Program-made: the position numbers and the translations under genes
Shown here: positions 7,356-15,266 of the stretch, piece by piece
Layout of the letters: the number at the start of each line of letters is the position of its first letter
Numbering within the stretch: the first letter of the stretch is position 1
The notes under the pieces: model-generated
Seen by the model: the letters and a program-made list of their open reading frames with translations, nothing else
Told to the model about the DNA's origin: nothing
Databases searched by the model: none
From: Kineosporia sp. R_H_3
Lineage (GTDB): Bacteria; Actinomycetota; Actinomycetes; Actinomycetales; Kineosporiaceae
Assembly: GCF_002198675.1 (NCBI RefSeq)
Contig: NZ_MWLL01000187.1
Span: forward strand, 98,266-130,389
Direction: 5' to 3'
Length of the DNA stretch: 32,124 nt

Positions 7356-8318
7356 ATGCAGCTGCCGGACTCGCTCGCGCCTCAGCTCAAGGCCCAGCTC
7401 GGACTCGTCCGCCGCGACGAGCTCCTCGCCCACGGCGTCTCGCGTGACGCCATCCGCTGGGCGCTCAGCCGGACATGGCGCCTGGTGCTCCCCGGTGTCG
7501 TCGCGACCTTCACCGGCGCACTGTCCCCGCGCCAGGAGCTGATCGCGGCGGCGCTGTGGGCCGGCGAGGATGCGGTGCTCACCGGGATCTGCGCCGCCCG
7601 GTGGCACCAGGTCGGGCCGCTCAACCGGTGGCGGCCGTACTGGTTCCTCACCGACGTGCAGCACGCCGCCCGCTCGAGCCGTGGCGTCCGGGTCACACGG
7701 ACCAGACGGCCGGACGTCAGACCGTGGCAACGACCGCCGTTGCTCGTCGCGCACCCGGCCCGGGCCCTTGCGGATGCGGCGCGGGAGCTCCGCTACACGG
7801 CTGGGGCGGACGCCCTCGTGATCGAGGCGGTCCAACGGGGCATCGTGTCGGCGGACGACCTCCGGCACGAGGCCGAAGCGGGTCCTCGCCGTTGGAGCGC
7901 CGGCCTGCGGCGCGCCCTCGACGCCGTGGACCGGCACGCCTGGTCGTTCCCCGAGGCGGCGCTGCTCGACATCTGCGACCGGAGCCGGACCCTGCCGCGG
8001 CTCTGGGCGAACCCGCTCCTGCAGGCGGCGGACGGGACGGCGTTGCCGACGCCCGACGGCTGGCTGGACGACGTGGGGCTCGCCATCCAGGTGCACTCCG
8101 TGATGTACCACGCGCTCAGCGACGAGTGGGACGGGACGCTCGTCAACGACGGCGTCTACGCCGAGTACGGCATCTGCATGATCCCGTTCACGCCTGCGCG
8201 GCTGCGCGACGACCCCGTCTGGGCCCTCGAGCGCATCGAGCGTGCTCACGCGACGTTGCTCGGCCGGCCACGCCCGTCCGTGCGGGCGACCGAGCGCTCC
8301 GGTCTGCTCATCGGTTGA
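7356..8318 (+). CDS. Orphan AbiEi-type winged-helix protein with degenerate DUF559-like C-terminus
   Basis: A 320-aa protein of a group common and multicopy in actinobacteria, usually labelled type IV toxin-antitoxin AbiEi-domain or DUF559-like. Residues about 8-50 (LGLVRRDELLAHGVSRDAIRWALSR...LPGVV) look like the AbiEi N-terminal winged helix. The middle contains LTGICAARWH and HPARALADAAR, as seen in the family. The C-terminal 80 residues (DVGLAIQVHSVMYHALSDEWDGTLVNDG, then ITP-like PFTPARLRDDP) resemble the DUF559/Vsr-like nuclease fold, but the usual EVDG acid is replaced by QVHS, so nuclease activity is doubtful. No AbiEii-type nucleotidyltransferase toxin lies next to it. Palindromic repeats bracket it on both sides. 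The ATG at 7356 is the only plausible start; no good Shine-Dalgarno is seen, and the frame stays open upstream through the repeats, which I do not count as coding. Confidence 0.75.
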   Translation: MQLPDSLAPQLKAQLGLVRRDELLAHGVSRDAIRWALSRTWRLVLPGVVATFTGALSPRQELIAAALWAGEDAVLTGICAARWHQVGPLNRWRPYWFLTDVQHAARSSRGVRVTRTRRPDVRPWQRPPLLVAHPARALADAARELRYTAGADALVIEAVQRGIVSADDLRHEAEAGPRRWSAGLRRALDAVDRHAWSFPEAALLDICDRSRTLPRLWANPLLQAADGTALPTPDGWLDDVGLAIQVHSVMYHALSDEWDGTLVNDGVYAEYGICMIPFTPARLRDDPVWALERIERAHATLLGRPRPSVRATERSGLLIG

Positions 8319-8423
8319 CAGGGTCTCCTGCTGGATCGCGGATCACGGTGGCCGACGTGCGCCGAGCCAGGACGATCGGCGCAGCGAGTCACAACGGCAC
8401 AGCGCCTTGCCCTGCAGCGCAAG

Positions 8424-8490
8424 CCGTGCAGCGATGGGTGCATGGATGTGGGTGCTGGGACCCCTGCATTCATGCACCCACGGGTGCACG
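8424..8490. repeat. Isolated copy of the palindromic repeat
   Basis: Same element as the array at 6854-7150, on the other side of the AbiEi-like gene. Here the fold is clearest: CGTGCA (8425-8430) pairs with TGCACG (8485-8490), and TGGGTGCATG (8435-8444) pairs perfectly with CATGCACCCA (8471-8480), leaving a 26-nt loop. The 16-bp palindrome is at 8473-8488. It sits in the 304-bp gap 8319-8622, in which I see nothing else except the Shine-Dalgarno of the next gene. Confidence 0.85.
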
Positions 8491-8622
8491 CCGCCGCCCT
8501 GAACGTTCTCGTCGGACGTCGCGACCGACAGGTGATCTACTGACCCCGGGCCCGCGGACCCGACCCGCCGACGCAGACGGGCGCCCCGCAGCCCCGACCA
8601 GCACCGATCCCAAGGAGCCCCC

Positions 8623-9462
8623 GTGCGACGACGCTCGACCGCCGGCCTCGTCGTGGCGATCACCGGAGGGGCGAACGGCATCGGCCGGGAGACCGCCGAG
8701 CGGTTCGCCCGGGCGGGCGCGCTCGTCGCGGTCGGCGACCTCGACGGCCCGGCGGCGCAGGCCGCGGCGCAGGCGCTCGGGGCGCCCGCGATCGGGCTCG
8801 CGCTCGACGTCACCGACGAGCGGTCGTTCACCGCGTTCCTCGACACCGTCGAGCAGCAGCTGGGCCCCGTCGACGTGCTCGTCAACAACGCCGGCGTCAT
8901 GTGGGTCGGTGCGTTCGAGACGGAGCCGGAGCGGGTCGCGGAGCGGCAGGTGGCCGTGAACCTGCTCGGCGCGATCCGCGGCGTCCGGCTCGTGGCCCCG
9001 CGGATGGTCGCGCGGGGGAGCGGGTGCATCGTCACGGTCGCGTCCGCCGCGAGCCTCGTCGCGCCGCCGGGGGAGTCCACGTACGCCGCCACGAAGCACG
9101 GGATCCACGGCTACCTCAAGGGTGTCCGCCGCGAGCTGCGCGGCCGCGGCGTCGACGTCTGCGCGGTCATGCCCGCCGTCGTCGACACCGCGCTCGCCGC
9201 CGGCACGAGCACCGGGGCGACCCCGATGCTCACGACCGCGGACGTCGCCGCAGCGGTGGTCCGGGCCGTCGAGCGGCCGCGCTTCGAGGTGTTCGTCCCG
9301 GGCCGGCTGGCGGCGCTCGCCGTCCTGCTCGCCGTCCTGCCCCGCCCGGTCCGCGACCTCGCGGAGCGGCTCCTCGTGCCCGACCAGCTGAAGCGGCTCG
9401 CGGCCGGCGCCGCGACCCGCAGCGGCTACGAGGCGACCCACTTCGGCGGTCCGACGCCCTGA
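8623..9462 (+). CDS. Short-chain dehydrogenase/reductase (SDR)
   Basis: A 279-aa classical SDR that would oxidise an alcohol or reduce a ketone with NAD(P). The cofactor motif TGGANGIG is at residues 14-21, the structural NNAG at 88-91, and the catalytic Ser (about S141), Tyr154 and Lys158 (YAATK) are intact. An Asp (GDLDG, about 38-42) after the second strand suggests NAD preference. The C-terminal third contains a hydrophobic segment (LAALAVLLAVLP) typical of SDRs that act on lipids or associate with membrane. The GTG start has a good Shine-Dalgarno (AAGGAG, 8612-8617, 5-nt spacer). It converges on glpK across a bidirectional hairpin and seems to be a single-gene unit. Substrate unknown. 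Confidence 0.87.
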   Translation: MRRRSTAGLVVAITGGANGIGRETAERFARAGALVAVGDLDGPAAQAAAQALGAPAIGLALDVTDERSFTAFLDTVEQQLGPVDVLVNNAGVMWVGAFETEPERVAERQVAVNLLGAIRGVRLVAPRMVARGSGCIVTVASAASLVAPPGESTYAATKHGIHGYLKGVRRELRGRGVDVCAVMPAVVDTALAAGTSTGATPMLTTADVAAAVVRAVERPRFEVFVPGRLAALAVLLAVLPRPVRDLAERLLVPDQLKRLAAGAATRSGYEATHFGGPTP

Positions 9463-9488
9463 CGCCGCAGCACCGCGGACGACACGAC

Positions 9489-9525
9489 GGACGGCGGCCG
9501 CCCCTCCCCGGGGCGACCGCCGTCC
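9489..9525. terminator. Bidirectional hairpin terminator between the SDR gene and glpK
   Basis: GGACGGCGG-C-CGCCCC (9489-9504) pairs with GGGGCG-A-CCGCCGTCC (9510-9525): 15 pairs and one C/A mismatch around a 5-nt loop. It lies midway between two convergent stop codons and has no U-tract. Confidence 0.75.
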
Positions 9526-9543
9526 GCCGGCACCGCGACCTGC

Positions 9544-11061
9544 TCAGTCCGTGTCGTCGTCCACCCAGTCGAACGTCCGGGTGACGGCCTTCTTCCACTG
9601 CCGGTACTTCTTGTCGCGGACGCCGTCCTCCATGTCCGGCTCCCAGCGCCCGCCCTCGGACCAGTTCTTGCGCAGGTCGTCCTCGCCGCTCCAGTACCCG
9701 ACGGCGAGGCCCGCGGCGTACGCCGCACCGAGCGCCGTCGTCTCGTTGACCTTCGGGCGCACGACGGGCACCCCGAGGATGTCCGACTGGAACTGCATGA
9801 GCGTCTCGTTGACGACCATGCCGCCGTCCACCTTGAGCTCGGTGAGCTCGACGCCCGAGTCGGCACGCATCGCGTCGACGACCTCCCGGGTCTGGAAGGC
9901 GGTCGCCTCGAGCGCGGCCCGGGCGATGTGGCCCTTGTTCACGTACCGGGTCAGGCCGACGAGCGCGCCGCGGGCGTCCGAGCGCCAGTACGGCGCGAAC
10001 AGGCCCGAGAACGCGGGCACGAAGTACGCGCCGCCGTTGTCCTCCACCGACTTGGCGAGCGTCTCGATCTCGGGCGCGGACGTGATCATCCCGAGGTTGT
10101 CGCGCAGCCACTGGATGAGCGAGCCCGTGACGGCGATGGAGCCCTCGAGCGCGTAGACCGGGGCCGCGTCGCCGATCCGGTAGCAGACCGTCGTCAGCAG
10201 GCCGTTCTCGCTCTTCACCCGCTCGGTGCCGGTGTTGAGGAGCAGGAAGTTGCCGGTGCCGTAGGTGTTCTTCGCCATGCCGACGTCGAAGCAGACCTGG
10301 CCGAACGTCGCGGCCTGCTGGTCGCCGAGGTCGCCCGCGATCGGGACGCCCTCGAGGAACCCGCCGCGGCGGCCCTTGCCGTACTCCTCGGACGACGACC
10401 TGATCTCCGGGAGCATCGACATCGGGATGCCCATCTCGGCGGCGATGTCCTCGCTCCAGTCGAGCGTGCCGAGGTCCATGAGCATCGTGCGGGACGCGTT
10501 CGTCACGTCGGTGACGTGCCGGCCGCCGTCGACGCCGCCCGTCATGTTCCACAGCAACCACGTGTCGGTGTTGCCGAAGAGCAGGTCGCCGCGCTCGGCG
10601 GCCTCCCGGGCACCGTCGACCGTGTCGAGGATCCAGCGCACCTTCGGCCCGGAGAAGTACGTCGCGAGCGGCAGGCCGACGGTGTCCTTGTAGCGGTCCG
10701 CGCCACCGCCGAGGGACGCGAGCGAGTCGCAGATCTTCTGGGTCCGGGTGTCCTGCCAGACGACCGCGTTGTAGACCGGCTTCCCGGTCGTCCGGTCCCA
10801 GACGACGGCGGTCTCGCGCTGGTTCGTGATGCCGACGGCAGCGATGTCCGTCGCCGTGACGTTGCCCTTCGCGAGTGCGCCGGCGACGACCCTGCGGGTG
10901 TTGTTCCAGATCTCCGCCGGGTCGTGCTCGACCCAACCGGCCCTCGGGAAGATCTGCTGGTGCTCCATCTGGTCGACCGAGACGACGGTCCCGGCCCGGT
11001 CGAAGAGCATGCAGCGGGTGCTCGTCGTTCCCTGGTCGATGGCGGCGACGTAGTCGGACAT
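9544..11061 (-). CDS. glpK: Glycerol kinase
   Basis: A 505-aa FGGY-family kinase that phosphorylates glycerol to sn-glycerol 3-phosphate with ATP in the cytosol. Family marks are clear: [10 protein letters not shown] (7-16), ITNQRET, the glycerol-contacting WQDTRT region, [13 protein letters not shown] and the C-terminal [25 protein letters not shown] with [15 protein letters not shown]. Length is standard and no key segment is missing. The ATG at 11061 is preceded by GAGAGG with a 6-nt spacer. It lies 111 bp downstream of glpF on the same strand, the usual uptake-and-trap arrangement. The gap holds a further TAGGCT box on the minus strand (11137-11132), so glpK may also have its own promoter. 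No glycerol 3-phosphate dehydrogenase or GlpR/GylR regulator is in the window. Confidence 0.97.
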   Translation of the reverse strand: MSDYVAAIDQGTTSTRCMLFDRAGTVVSVDQMEHQQIFPRAGWVEHDPAEIWNNTRRVVAGALAKGNVTATDIAAVGITNQRETAVVWDRTTGKPVYNAVVWQDTRTQKICDSLASLGGGADRYKDTVGLPLATYFSGPKVRWILDTVDGAREAAERGDLLFGNTDTWLLWNMTGGVDGGRHVTDVTNASRTMLMDLGTLDWSEDIAAEMGIPMSMLPEIRSSSEEYGKGRRGGFLEGVPIAGDLGDQQAATFGQVCFDVGMAKNTYGTGNFLLLNTGTERVKSENGLLTTVCYRIGDAAPVYALEGSIAVTGSLIQWLRDNLGMITSAPEIETLAKSVEDNGGAYFVPAFSGLFAPYWRSDARGALVGLTRYVNKGHIARAALEATAFQTREVVDAMRADSGVELTELKVDGGMVVNETLMQFQSDILGVPVVRPKVNETTALGAAYAAGLAVGYWSGEDDLRKNWSEGGRWEPDMEDGVRDKKYRQWKKAVTRTFDWVDDDTD

Positions 11062-11172
11062 CCTCGTCCTCTCGGTGGTCGGGCGGTCGGCTCGAACAGC
11101 TGACGTCGAACCGGTGAGCGGAGTGCTCGTGAGCCTATTGCGGAACGGGTCGGGCGGCGGGTCCGGACGGCG

Positions 11173-12219
11173 TCACGTGAGGACGCGGAAGAGCAGGCCG
11201 GCGAGGACGGCGCCGAGCACCGGCCCGACGACCGGGACCCACGCGTAGCCCCAGTTGCTGCCGCCCTTGCCGGCGATCGGCAGCAGGGCGTGCGCGATCC
11301 GCGGGCCGAGGTCGCGGGCCGGGTTGATGGCGTAGCCGGTCGGGCCGCCGAGGCTCGCGCCGATGCCGACGACGAGGAAGGCCACGGCGGCCGGCCCGAG
11401 ACCGGACGGCGTCCGGCCGAACAGGAGCACGACGAGGACGAGCACGAAGGTGCCGATGACCTCGGTGAGCACGTTCCACGCCGGCGCCGGGATCGCCGGC
11501 CCGGTGCAGAAGACGCCGAGCTTGTCCGCGGCGCCCGCCGGGGTGCTGCGCGGGGCGCCCGTCGGCTCGCCCGAGCCGGCGCGCTCGGCGGTGACCGTCT
11601 CGACCCGGGACGTCGTGCTGAGCGCCTCGCGCTCCTCGAGCGCCGCCGTCCGTCGTCCGCCGTCGGGCCCGCCCGACGCCCCCGCGCGCAGCGGCCAGTC
11701 GGACGACGTCGCGCTCCCGCCGCGCTCGGACCCGGCGCCGCGGCCGCGCGGCGACGACCCGTCGCGCAGGTCGATCGTCGTCCCGTCCGTGCCGTCCGCG
11801 ACCTCGTCGGCGCCCGTGTGCTCGTCGAAGTGCTTCTTGTACGCCAGCCATGCGGCGACCGCCCCGAGGAACGCCCCGAGCATCTGGGCGGCGAAGTAGG
11901 TGACCGTCGAGCCCGCCGTGACGGCGACACCGGGTGCGTACTCGTCGGCGCCGCTCGTGAGGATCCCCACCGTGACGGCGGGGTTGATGTGCGCGCCGGA
12001 ACGGAACGCCGCGTAGACGCCCGCGAGCACCGCGAAACCCCAGCCCACGTTGACGAGCAGCCAGCCGCCGGCGTTGCCGAGGGTCTTGGTGAGGACGACG
12101 TTCGCGACGACGCCGCAGCCGAGGAGGGTGAGCAGCCCGGTCCCGACGACCTCGGAGCCGAAGACCTCGGCGAGCGGTACCGGTGCGGACGTGGCGGCCT
12201 GCAGGGCGGTGGACAGCAT
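11173..12219 (-). CDS. glpF: Glycerol facilitator (MIP/aquaporin family) with long central insertion
   Basis: A 348-aa membrane channel that lets glycerol diffuse in for GlpK. Both pore motifs are intact: HINPAVT (N79-A81) and GYAINPARDLGPR (N299-A301, selectivity Arg302); W60 in GWGF is at the position of the E. coli selectivity Trp. Six membrane helices and the D-loop of aquaglyceroporins are recognisable. Typical family members have about 250-280 residues; here roughly 95 extra residues (about 136-231) lie in the cytoplasmic loop between HFDEH and DKLGVFCTGPA. They are rich in Gly, Ser, Asp, Arg and Thr with no hydrophobic stretch and look disordered. The frame is uninterrupted, so this is a true insertion and not a frameshift. 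ATG at 12219 has GGGAG 7 nt upstream. Confidence 0.95.
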   Translation of the reverse strand: MLSTALQAATSAPVPLAEVFGSEVVGTGLLTLLGCGVVANVVLTKTLGNAGGWLLVNVGWGFAVLAGVYAAFRSGAHINPAVTVGILTSGADEYAPGVAVTAGSTVTYFAAQMLGAFLGAVAAWLAYKKHFDEHTGADEVADGTDGTTIDLRDGSSPRGRGAGSERGGSATSSDWPLRAGASGGPDGGRRTAALEEREALSTTSRVETVTAERAGSGEPTGAPRSTPAGAADKLGVFCTGPAIPAPAWNVLTEVIGTFVLVLVVLLFGRTPSGLGPAAVAFLVVGIGASLGGPTGYAINPARDLGPRIAHALLPIAGKGGSNWGYAWVPVVGPVLGAVLAGLLFRVLT

Positions 12220-12255
12220 GCGGTTGCTCCCGTCGTCGGCGGCACTGCCGCGTGC

Positions 12256-12283
12256 AGCCTAAAGCCGCAAACAAGGCATACAA
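12256..12283 (-). promoter_or_regulatory. Promoter of the glpF-glpK operon
   Basis: Read on the minus strand, TTGTAT (12283-12278) and TAGGCT (12261-12256) are 16 nt apart, about 37 nt before the glpF start. The surrounding 40 bp are unusually AT-rich for this window. No clear operator palindrome was found. Confidence 0.5.
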
Positions 12284-12421
12284 CCCGAAAGGTACCGATC
12301 GCCCGGCGAGAAAGATCGACGGACGAGGCAACCTCGCGTGCGGAACCGGTGCTCTGTGGTGGTGCAGCGGCCGTACGGTCGCGGCAGGCGGGGCCGGCGG
12401 CGACCGGCGGGGAGGACCACG

Positions 12422-12967
12422 ATGGACGCGAGAGACGAGGCGGACTTCAGGGAGTTCGTCGTCGGCCAGTGGCACGCACTGGCCCGGACGGCCTACCTCC
12501 TCACCGGGGACCGCGGGGACGCCGAGGACCTCGTGCAGTCCACGCTCGTACGGGTGCACCGGCACTGGACGCGGATCGAGCGCACCGACGCCCCGTACGT
12601 CTACGCCCGCCGGGTCATGGTCAACCTCAACACCTCGATCTGGCGTCGCACCCGGATCTCGCACCACCTCACGGACGCCCCGCCCGAGCCCGCCCGGCCC
12701 GGCGCACCGGACGACACGACGACCGTGGACCAGCGGGACGAGCTGCTCCGGGTCTGCCGGACGCTGCCGCCGCGGATGCGCGCCGTCCTCGTCCTGCGCT
12801 ACTTCGAGGACCTGCCCGAGGCCGACGTCGCCGCCGCGCTGGGGATCAGCGTCGGCACCGTGAAGAGCCAGACGAGCAAGGCCCTCGACCGGCTGCGCAC
12901 CGAGCTCGGCGTGCTGCCGGGCACCTCCCGAACGACCGCCCCGACGACCAACGGGAGCCCGGCATGA
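12422..12967 (+). CDS. SigE-family ECF RNA polymerase sigma factor (second copy)
   Basis: A 181-aa ECF sigma factor, paralogue of the one at 3.2-3.8 kb. Region 2: DFREFVVGQWHALARTAYLLTGDRGDAEDLVQSTLVRVHRHW; region 4: LPPRMRAVLVLRYFEDLPEADVAAALGISVGTVKSQTSKALDRL. It has the short form of the SigE family, with no extra C-terminal domain. The ATG at 12422 has GGAGG at 12411-12415. Its stop codon overlaps the start of the next gene (ATGA), so the partner is translated in step with it. It is transcribed divergently from glpF with a 202-bp gap; a GGAACC box at 12342 looks like an ECF-type -35, but no matching -10 at the normal distance was found, so autoregulation is unproven. Confidence 0.9.
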   Translation: MDARDEADFREFVVGQWHALARTAYLLTGDRGDAEDLVQSTLVRVHRHWTRIERTDAPYVYARRVMVNLNTSIWRRTRISHHLTDAPPEPARPGAPDDTTTVDQRDELLRVCRTLPPRMRAVLVLRYFEDLPEADVAAALGISVGTVKSQTSKALDRLRTELGVLPGTSRTTAPTTNGSPA

Positions 12968-14409
12968 CCACGAACCTCACCCCCCGCCCGCTCGGTGACG
13001 ACGACCTCGAGCAGGCCCTGCGCGGCGCCTTCCACCACGGCGCCGACGCCGCCCCGGCCGCCGCGGACCCCTGGGCCCGCACGACCCGTGCCGTCCGGCG
13101 GGCCCAGGTCCGGCGCCGGACGGCGGCCCTCGCGGTCGCTGCCTCCGTGGCCCTCGTCGGGGTGGTCGGGACGGCCACCGGAGGAGTGCCGTTCCTGCGG
13201 GCCGACCGGCCGGACGTCGCGGGCCCCGACACGGTGCAGGTCACGGCGGACGACGTCGCGACCTGGCCCACGCGCGGTGACCGGGCCGGCGACCCGGCGT
13301 TCGTCGCCGAGGTGCGCGAGGCCCTAGCCGTCCAGGGCGAGGTCCTCGGGCTCGTCTACGCAGGCGGTCTCGGTGGCGAGTCGGTCGGCATCGGCGTCGT
13401 CGCGCGGCCCGACCAGGCGGCAGCCGGCGAGGCGCCGCCGCGCGAGCTCGTCGCGGTCGTCGAGCCCCGCGGCGGCACCCCGCGGCCGTGGGAGGTCGTC
13501 GGCAGCCCGCAGCCGCGGGACGGCGTCGTCTCGGCCGTGTTCCAGGCCGCGGACGGTGCGATGGACCTGCTCGTGCTCACCCGGACCGACACCCCGGTCG
13601 TCGCCGTGTCGGCCCGGCCCGGGTACGACCGGGCCGGGGTCCCGAGCCGGCGGTTCGAGCGGCTGGGCACCCGGGACGGCGTCGCGCGGACGACGCTGCC
13701 GCCGGGCACGTGGAGCCTCGTCAGCGTGCTCACCGGCAACGAGCCCGCGCCGGTCGCCGGCAGCGTCCAGCTCGTGCGGTCCCTGCTGCCCCGGTACGAG
13801 CCGGACCAGGCGTCGATGCAGACCCTCGCGGCGGATCCGCGCTGCCGGGGCACCGTCGGGCCGTTCGACGTGCGCAACGCCGTCGCCAACGTCGTGCTGA
13901 ACCGCGACGCGACGCACGGGCCGACGTCGGTCGTCCCGCTCTGGTGCCGGGACGTCGACGGCGGTTCGGCGGCCCTCTTCGCGGTGACGCTCCAGGACGG
14001 CACGACGTTCGTCACCGGCGTGCTCATCGGCCGGCGGGGCAGCACCGACGCCACCACGACGGACTTCGGCCGACCGGTCGCCGGTGACGGGACGTCGGAC
14101 CCGGTCGTGCTCGCCGACCTCCCCGAGACCGGGGTGACGCAGGGCTCGCGGTTCTTCGTGCACGCGCCGGGCGCCGCCTCGCTCCGGCTCGTCGTCCCGG
14201 GGACCGACCGCACCCTCGCCGTCGCCGCCCGCCCGGACGCCGACGGGTTCGTCGAGCTGCGGCTCGGGGTGGCGGACACGGTCGTCTACGGCCAGGACGG
14301 CGTGGTCGTCCTGCTCGACGGGGACGGCCGCGAGACCGGCCGGGTGCCGCTCGCGTCGGCGTCCGAGGAGGACCCGCTCGCCCAGGACCTGGAGGGGCCG
14401 GTCAGCTGA
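12964..14409 (+). CDS. Membrane-anchored partner of the second SigE-type sigma factor
   Basis: A 481-aa protein, function unknown, coupled to the sigma gene by a 4-nt overlap. It has a charged cytoplasmic N-terminus (about 1-50, ending in RRAQVRRR), one membrane helix (about 52-72, AALAVAASVALVGVVGTATGG) and a ~400-residue exported part. That part carries RGDRAGDPAFVAEVREAL, LGLVYAGGLGGES and a final VVYGQDGVVVLLDGDGRETG, each mirrored in the 483-aa product of 3806-5257. Two cysteines of the outer domain (in DPRCRG and PLWCRD) could form a disulfide. No zinc anti-sigma motif is visible. It converges on the chelatase gene with an 8-bp overlap of the two 3' ends. An anti-sigma or sensor role is inferred from position and topology only. 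Confidence 0.77.
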   Translation: MTTNLTPRPLGDDDLEQALRGAFHHGADAAPAAADPWARTTRAVRRAQVRRRTAALAVAASVALVGVVGTATGGVPFLRADRPDVAGPDTVQVTADDVATWPTRGDRAGDPAFVAEVREALAVQGEVLGLVYAGGLGGESVGIGVVARPDQAAAGEAPPRELVAVVEPRGGTPRPWEVVGSPQPRDGVVSAVFQAADGAMDLLVLTRTDTPVVAVSARPGYDRAGVPSRRFERLGTRDGVARTTLPPGTWSLVSVLTGNEPAPVAGSVQLVRSLLPRYEPDQASMQTLAADPRCRGTVGPFDVRNAVANVVLNRDATHGPTSVVPLWCRDVDGGSAALFAVTLQDGTTFVTGVLIGRRGSTDATTTDFGRPVAGDGTSDPVVLADLPETGVTQGSRFFVHAPGAASLRLVVPGTDRTLAVAARPDADGFVELRLGVADTVVYGQDGVVVLLDGDGRETGRVPLASASEEDPLAQDLEGPVS

Positions 14410-15175
14410 CCGGCCACCCGGCCGCCGCCGCGGCGACGTCGTAGCGGCGCAGGGCGAGGCCGGCGAGGAGCGGGTGCGGCGCGAGCGGGTCGGTGACCCG
14501 GACGCCGTACCCGCTCCCGTCGTCGCCGGGGGAGGCGAGCCGGGAGAGCCGGTCGGCGAAGAACCCGGGGGAGAGCAGGTAGCTCGCCACGGTGACGCGC
14601 CGCCCCGAGGCCCGCAGCGCGTCGACGACGTCGGCGGCCCGCGGCTGCGCGGCGGACAGGTACGCCGTCGTCACGGGCACGCCGACCCGTTGCGCGAGAA
14701 GCGATCCGACCTGCTCGACGTCGTCCAGGGCGCGCCGGTCGCTCGACCCCGCGGCGGCGAGCACGAGCGCGTCACCCGGCTCCTCGTCGCCGGTCGCAGC
14801 GCGGAACCCCTTCTCCCGCAGCCGGTCGACGAGCACGTCGACGAGCGCGTCGTCGGGCCCGAGCGCACCGGCGGCGACGGCGAGCCCGCCGGACGCCGCC
14901 ACGGCCTGCGCGACGTCCGTGTGCACGTGGAACCCCGCCGAGAGCAGCAGCGGGACGACGACGCACCGGCGGCCGTCGGCGGCCAGCCGTGCGACGACGT
15001 CCGGCAGCCCCGGCTTCTGGACGTCGACGCTCGCGGCGACGACCTCGAGCCCTGGGCGCAGCGCCGCGACGTCCAGGCGCAGCTGTGCGGTCGCCCGGCG
15101 GCCGGCGGCGTCCCGGGTGCCGTGCCCGCAGCCGACAAGGACAGGCCGGAGGTCGGCGTTCGCGGCGGTCACCAC
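14402..15175 (-). CDS. Sirohydrochlorin chelatase, CbiX/SirB type
   Basis: A 257-aa cytosolic chelatase expected to insert Fe2+ (siroheme) or Co2+ (cobalamin) into sirohydrochlorin. It has the two tandem halves of the long CbiX form. The first half holds the metal-binding histidines: GCGHGTRD (H18) and LLLSAGFHVHTDV (H83/H85). In the second half the equivalent motif is YLLSPGFFADRL, where the histidine is replaced by Phe, as usual for the non-catalytic half. The start is taken at GTG 15175; GTG 15172 is equally possible and no strong Shine-Dalgarno is seen. The shortened HemD/winged-helix gene lies 91 bp upstream on the same strand, so both may be cotranscribed. In many actinobacteria these two accompany nitrite or sulfite reductase genes, none of which is in the window. 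The metal is not decidable. Confidence 0.88.
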   Translation of the reverse strand: MVTAANADLRPVLVGCGHGTRDAAGRRATAQLRLDVAALRPGLEVVAASVDVQKPGLPDVVARLAADGRRCVVVPLLLSAGFHVHTDVAQAVAASGGLAVAAGALGPDDALVDVLVDRLREKGFRAATGDEEPGDALVLAAAGSSDRRALDDVEQVGSLLAQRVGVPVTTAYLSAAQPRAADVVDALRASGRRVTVASYLLSPGFFADRLSRLASPGDDGSGYGVRVTDPLAPHPLLAGLALRRYDVAAAAAGWPVS

Positions 15176-15266
15176 GCCATCATGCCGCCGGACCTTGCCG
15201 CTCGTGCTCGCGACAGGTACCGTTCGGCGCCCTTCCGGGCCCGCGGAAGGGTACGCGGCGCGAGCA

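Noticed and set aside
12342-12347. ECF-type -35 (GGAACC) for autoregulation of the second sigma factor
   Set aside because: No CGTC/GTC-type -10 is found 16-17 nt downstream; kept only as a remark.
11290-12963. Long N-terminal extension of the second sigma partner protein
   Set aside because: The frame runs antisense through glpF and out of frame through the sigma gene. The ATGA overlap at 12964 is the natural start.
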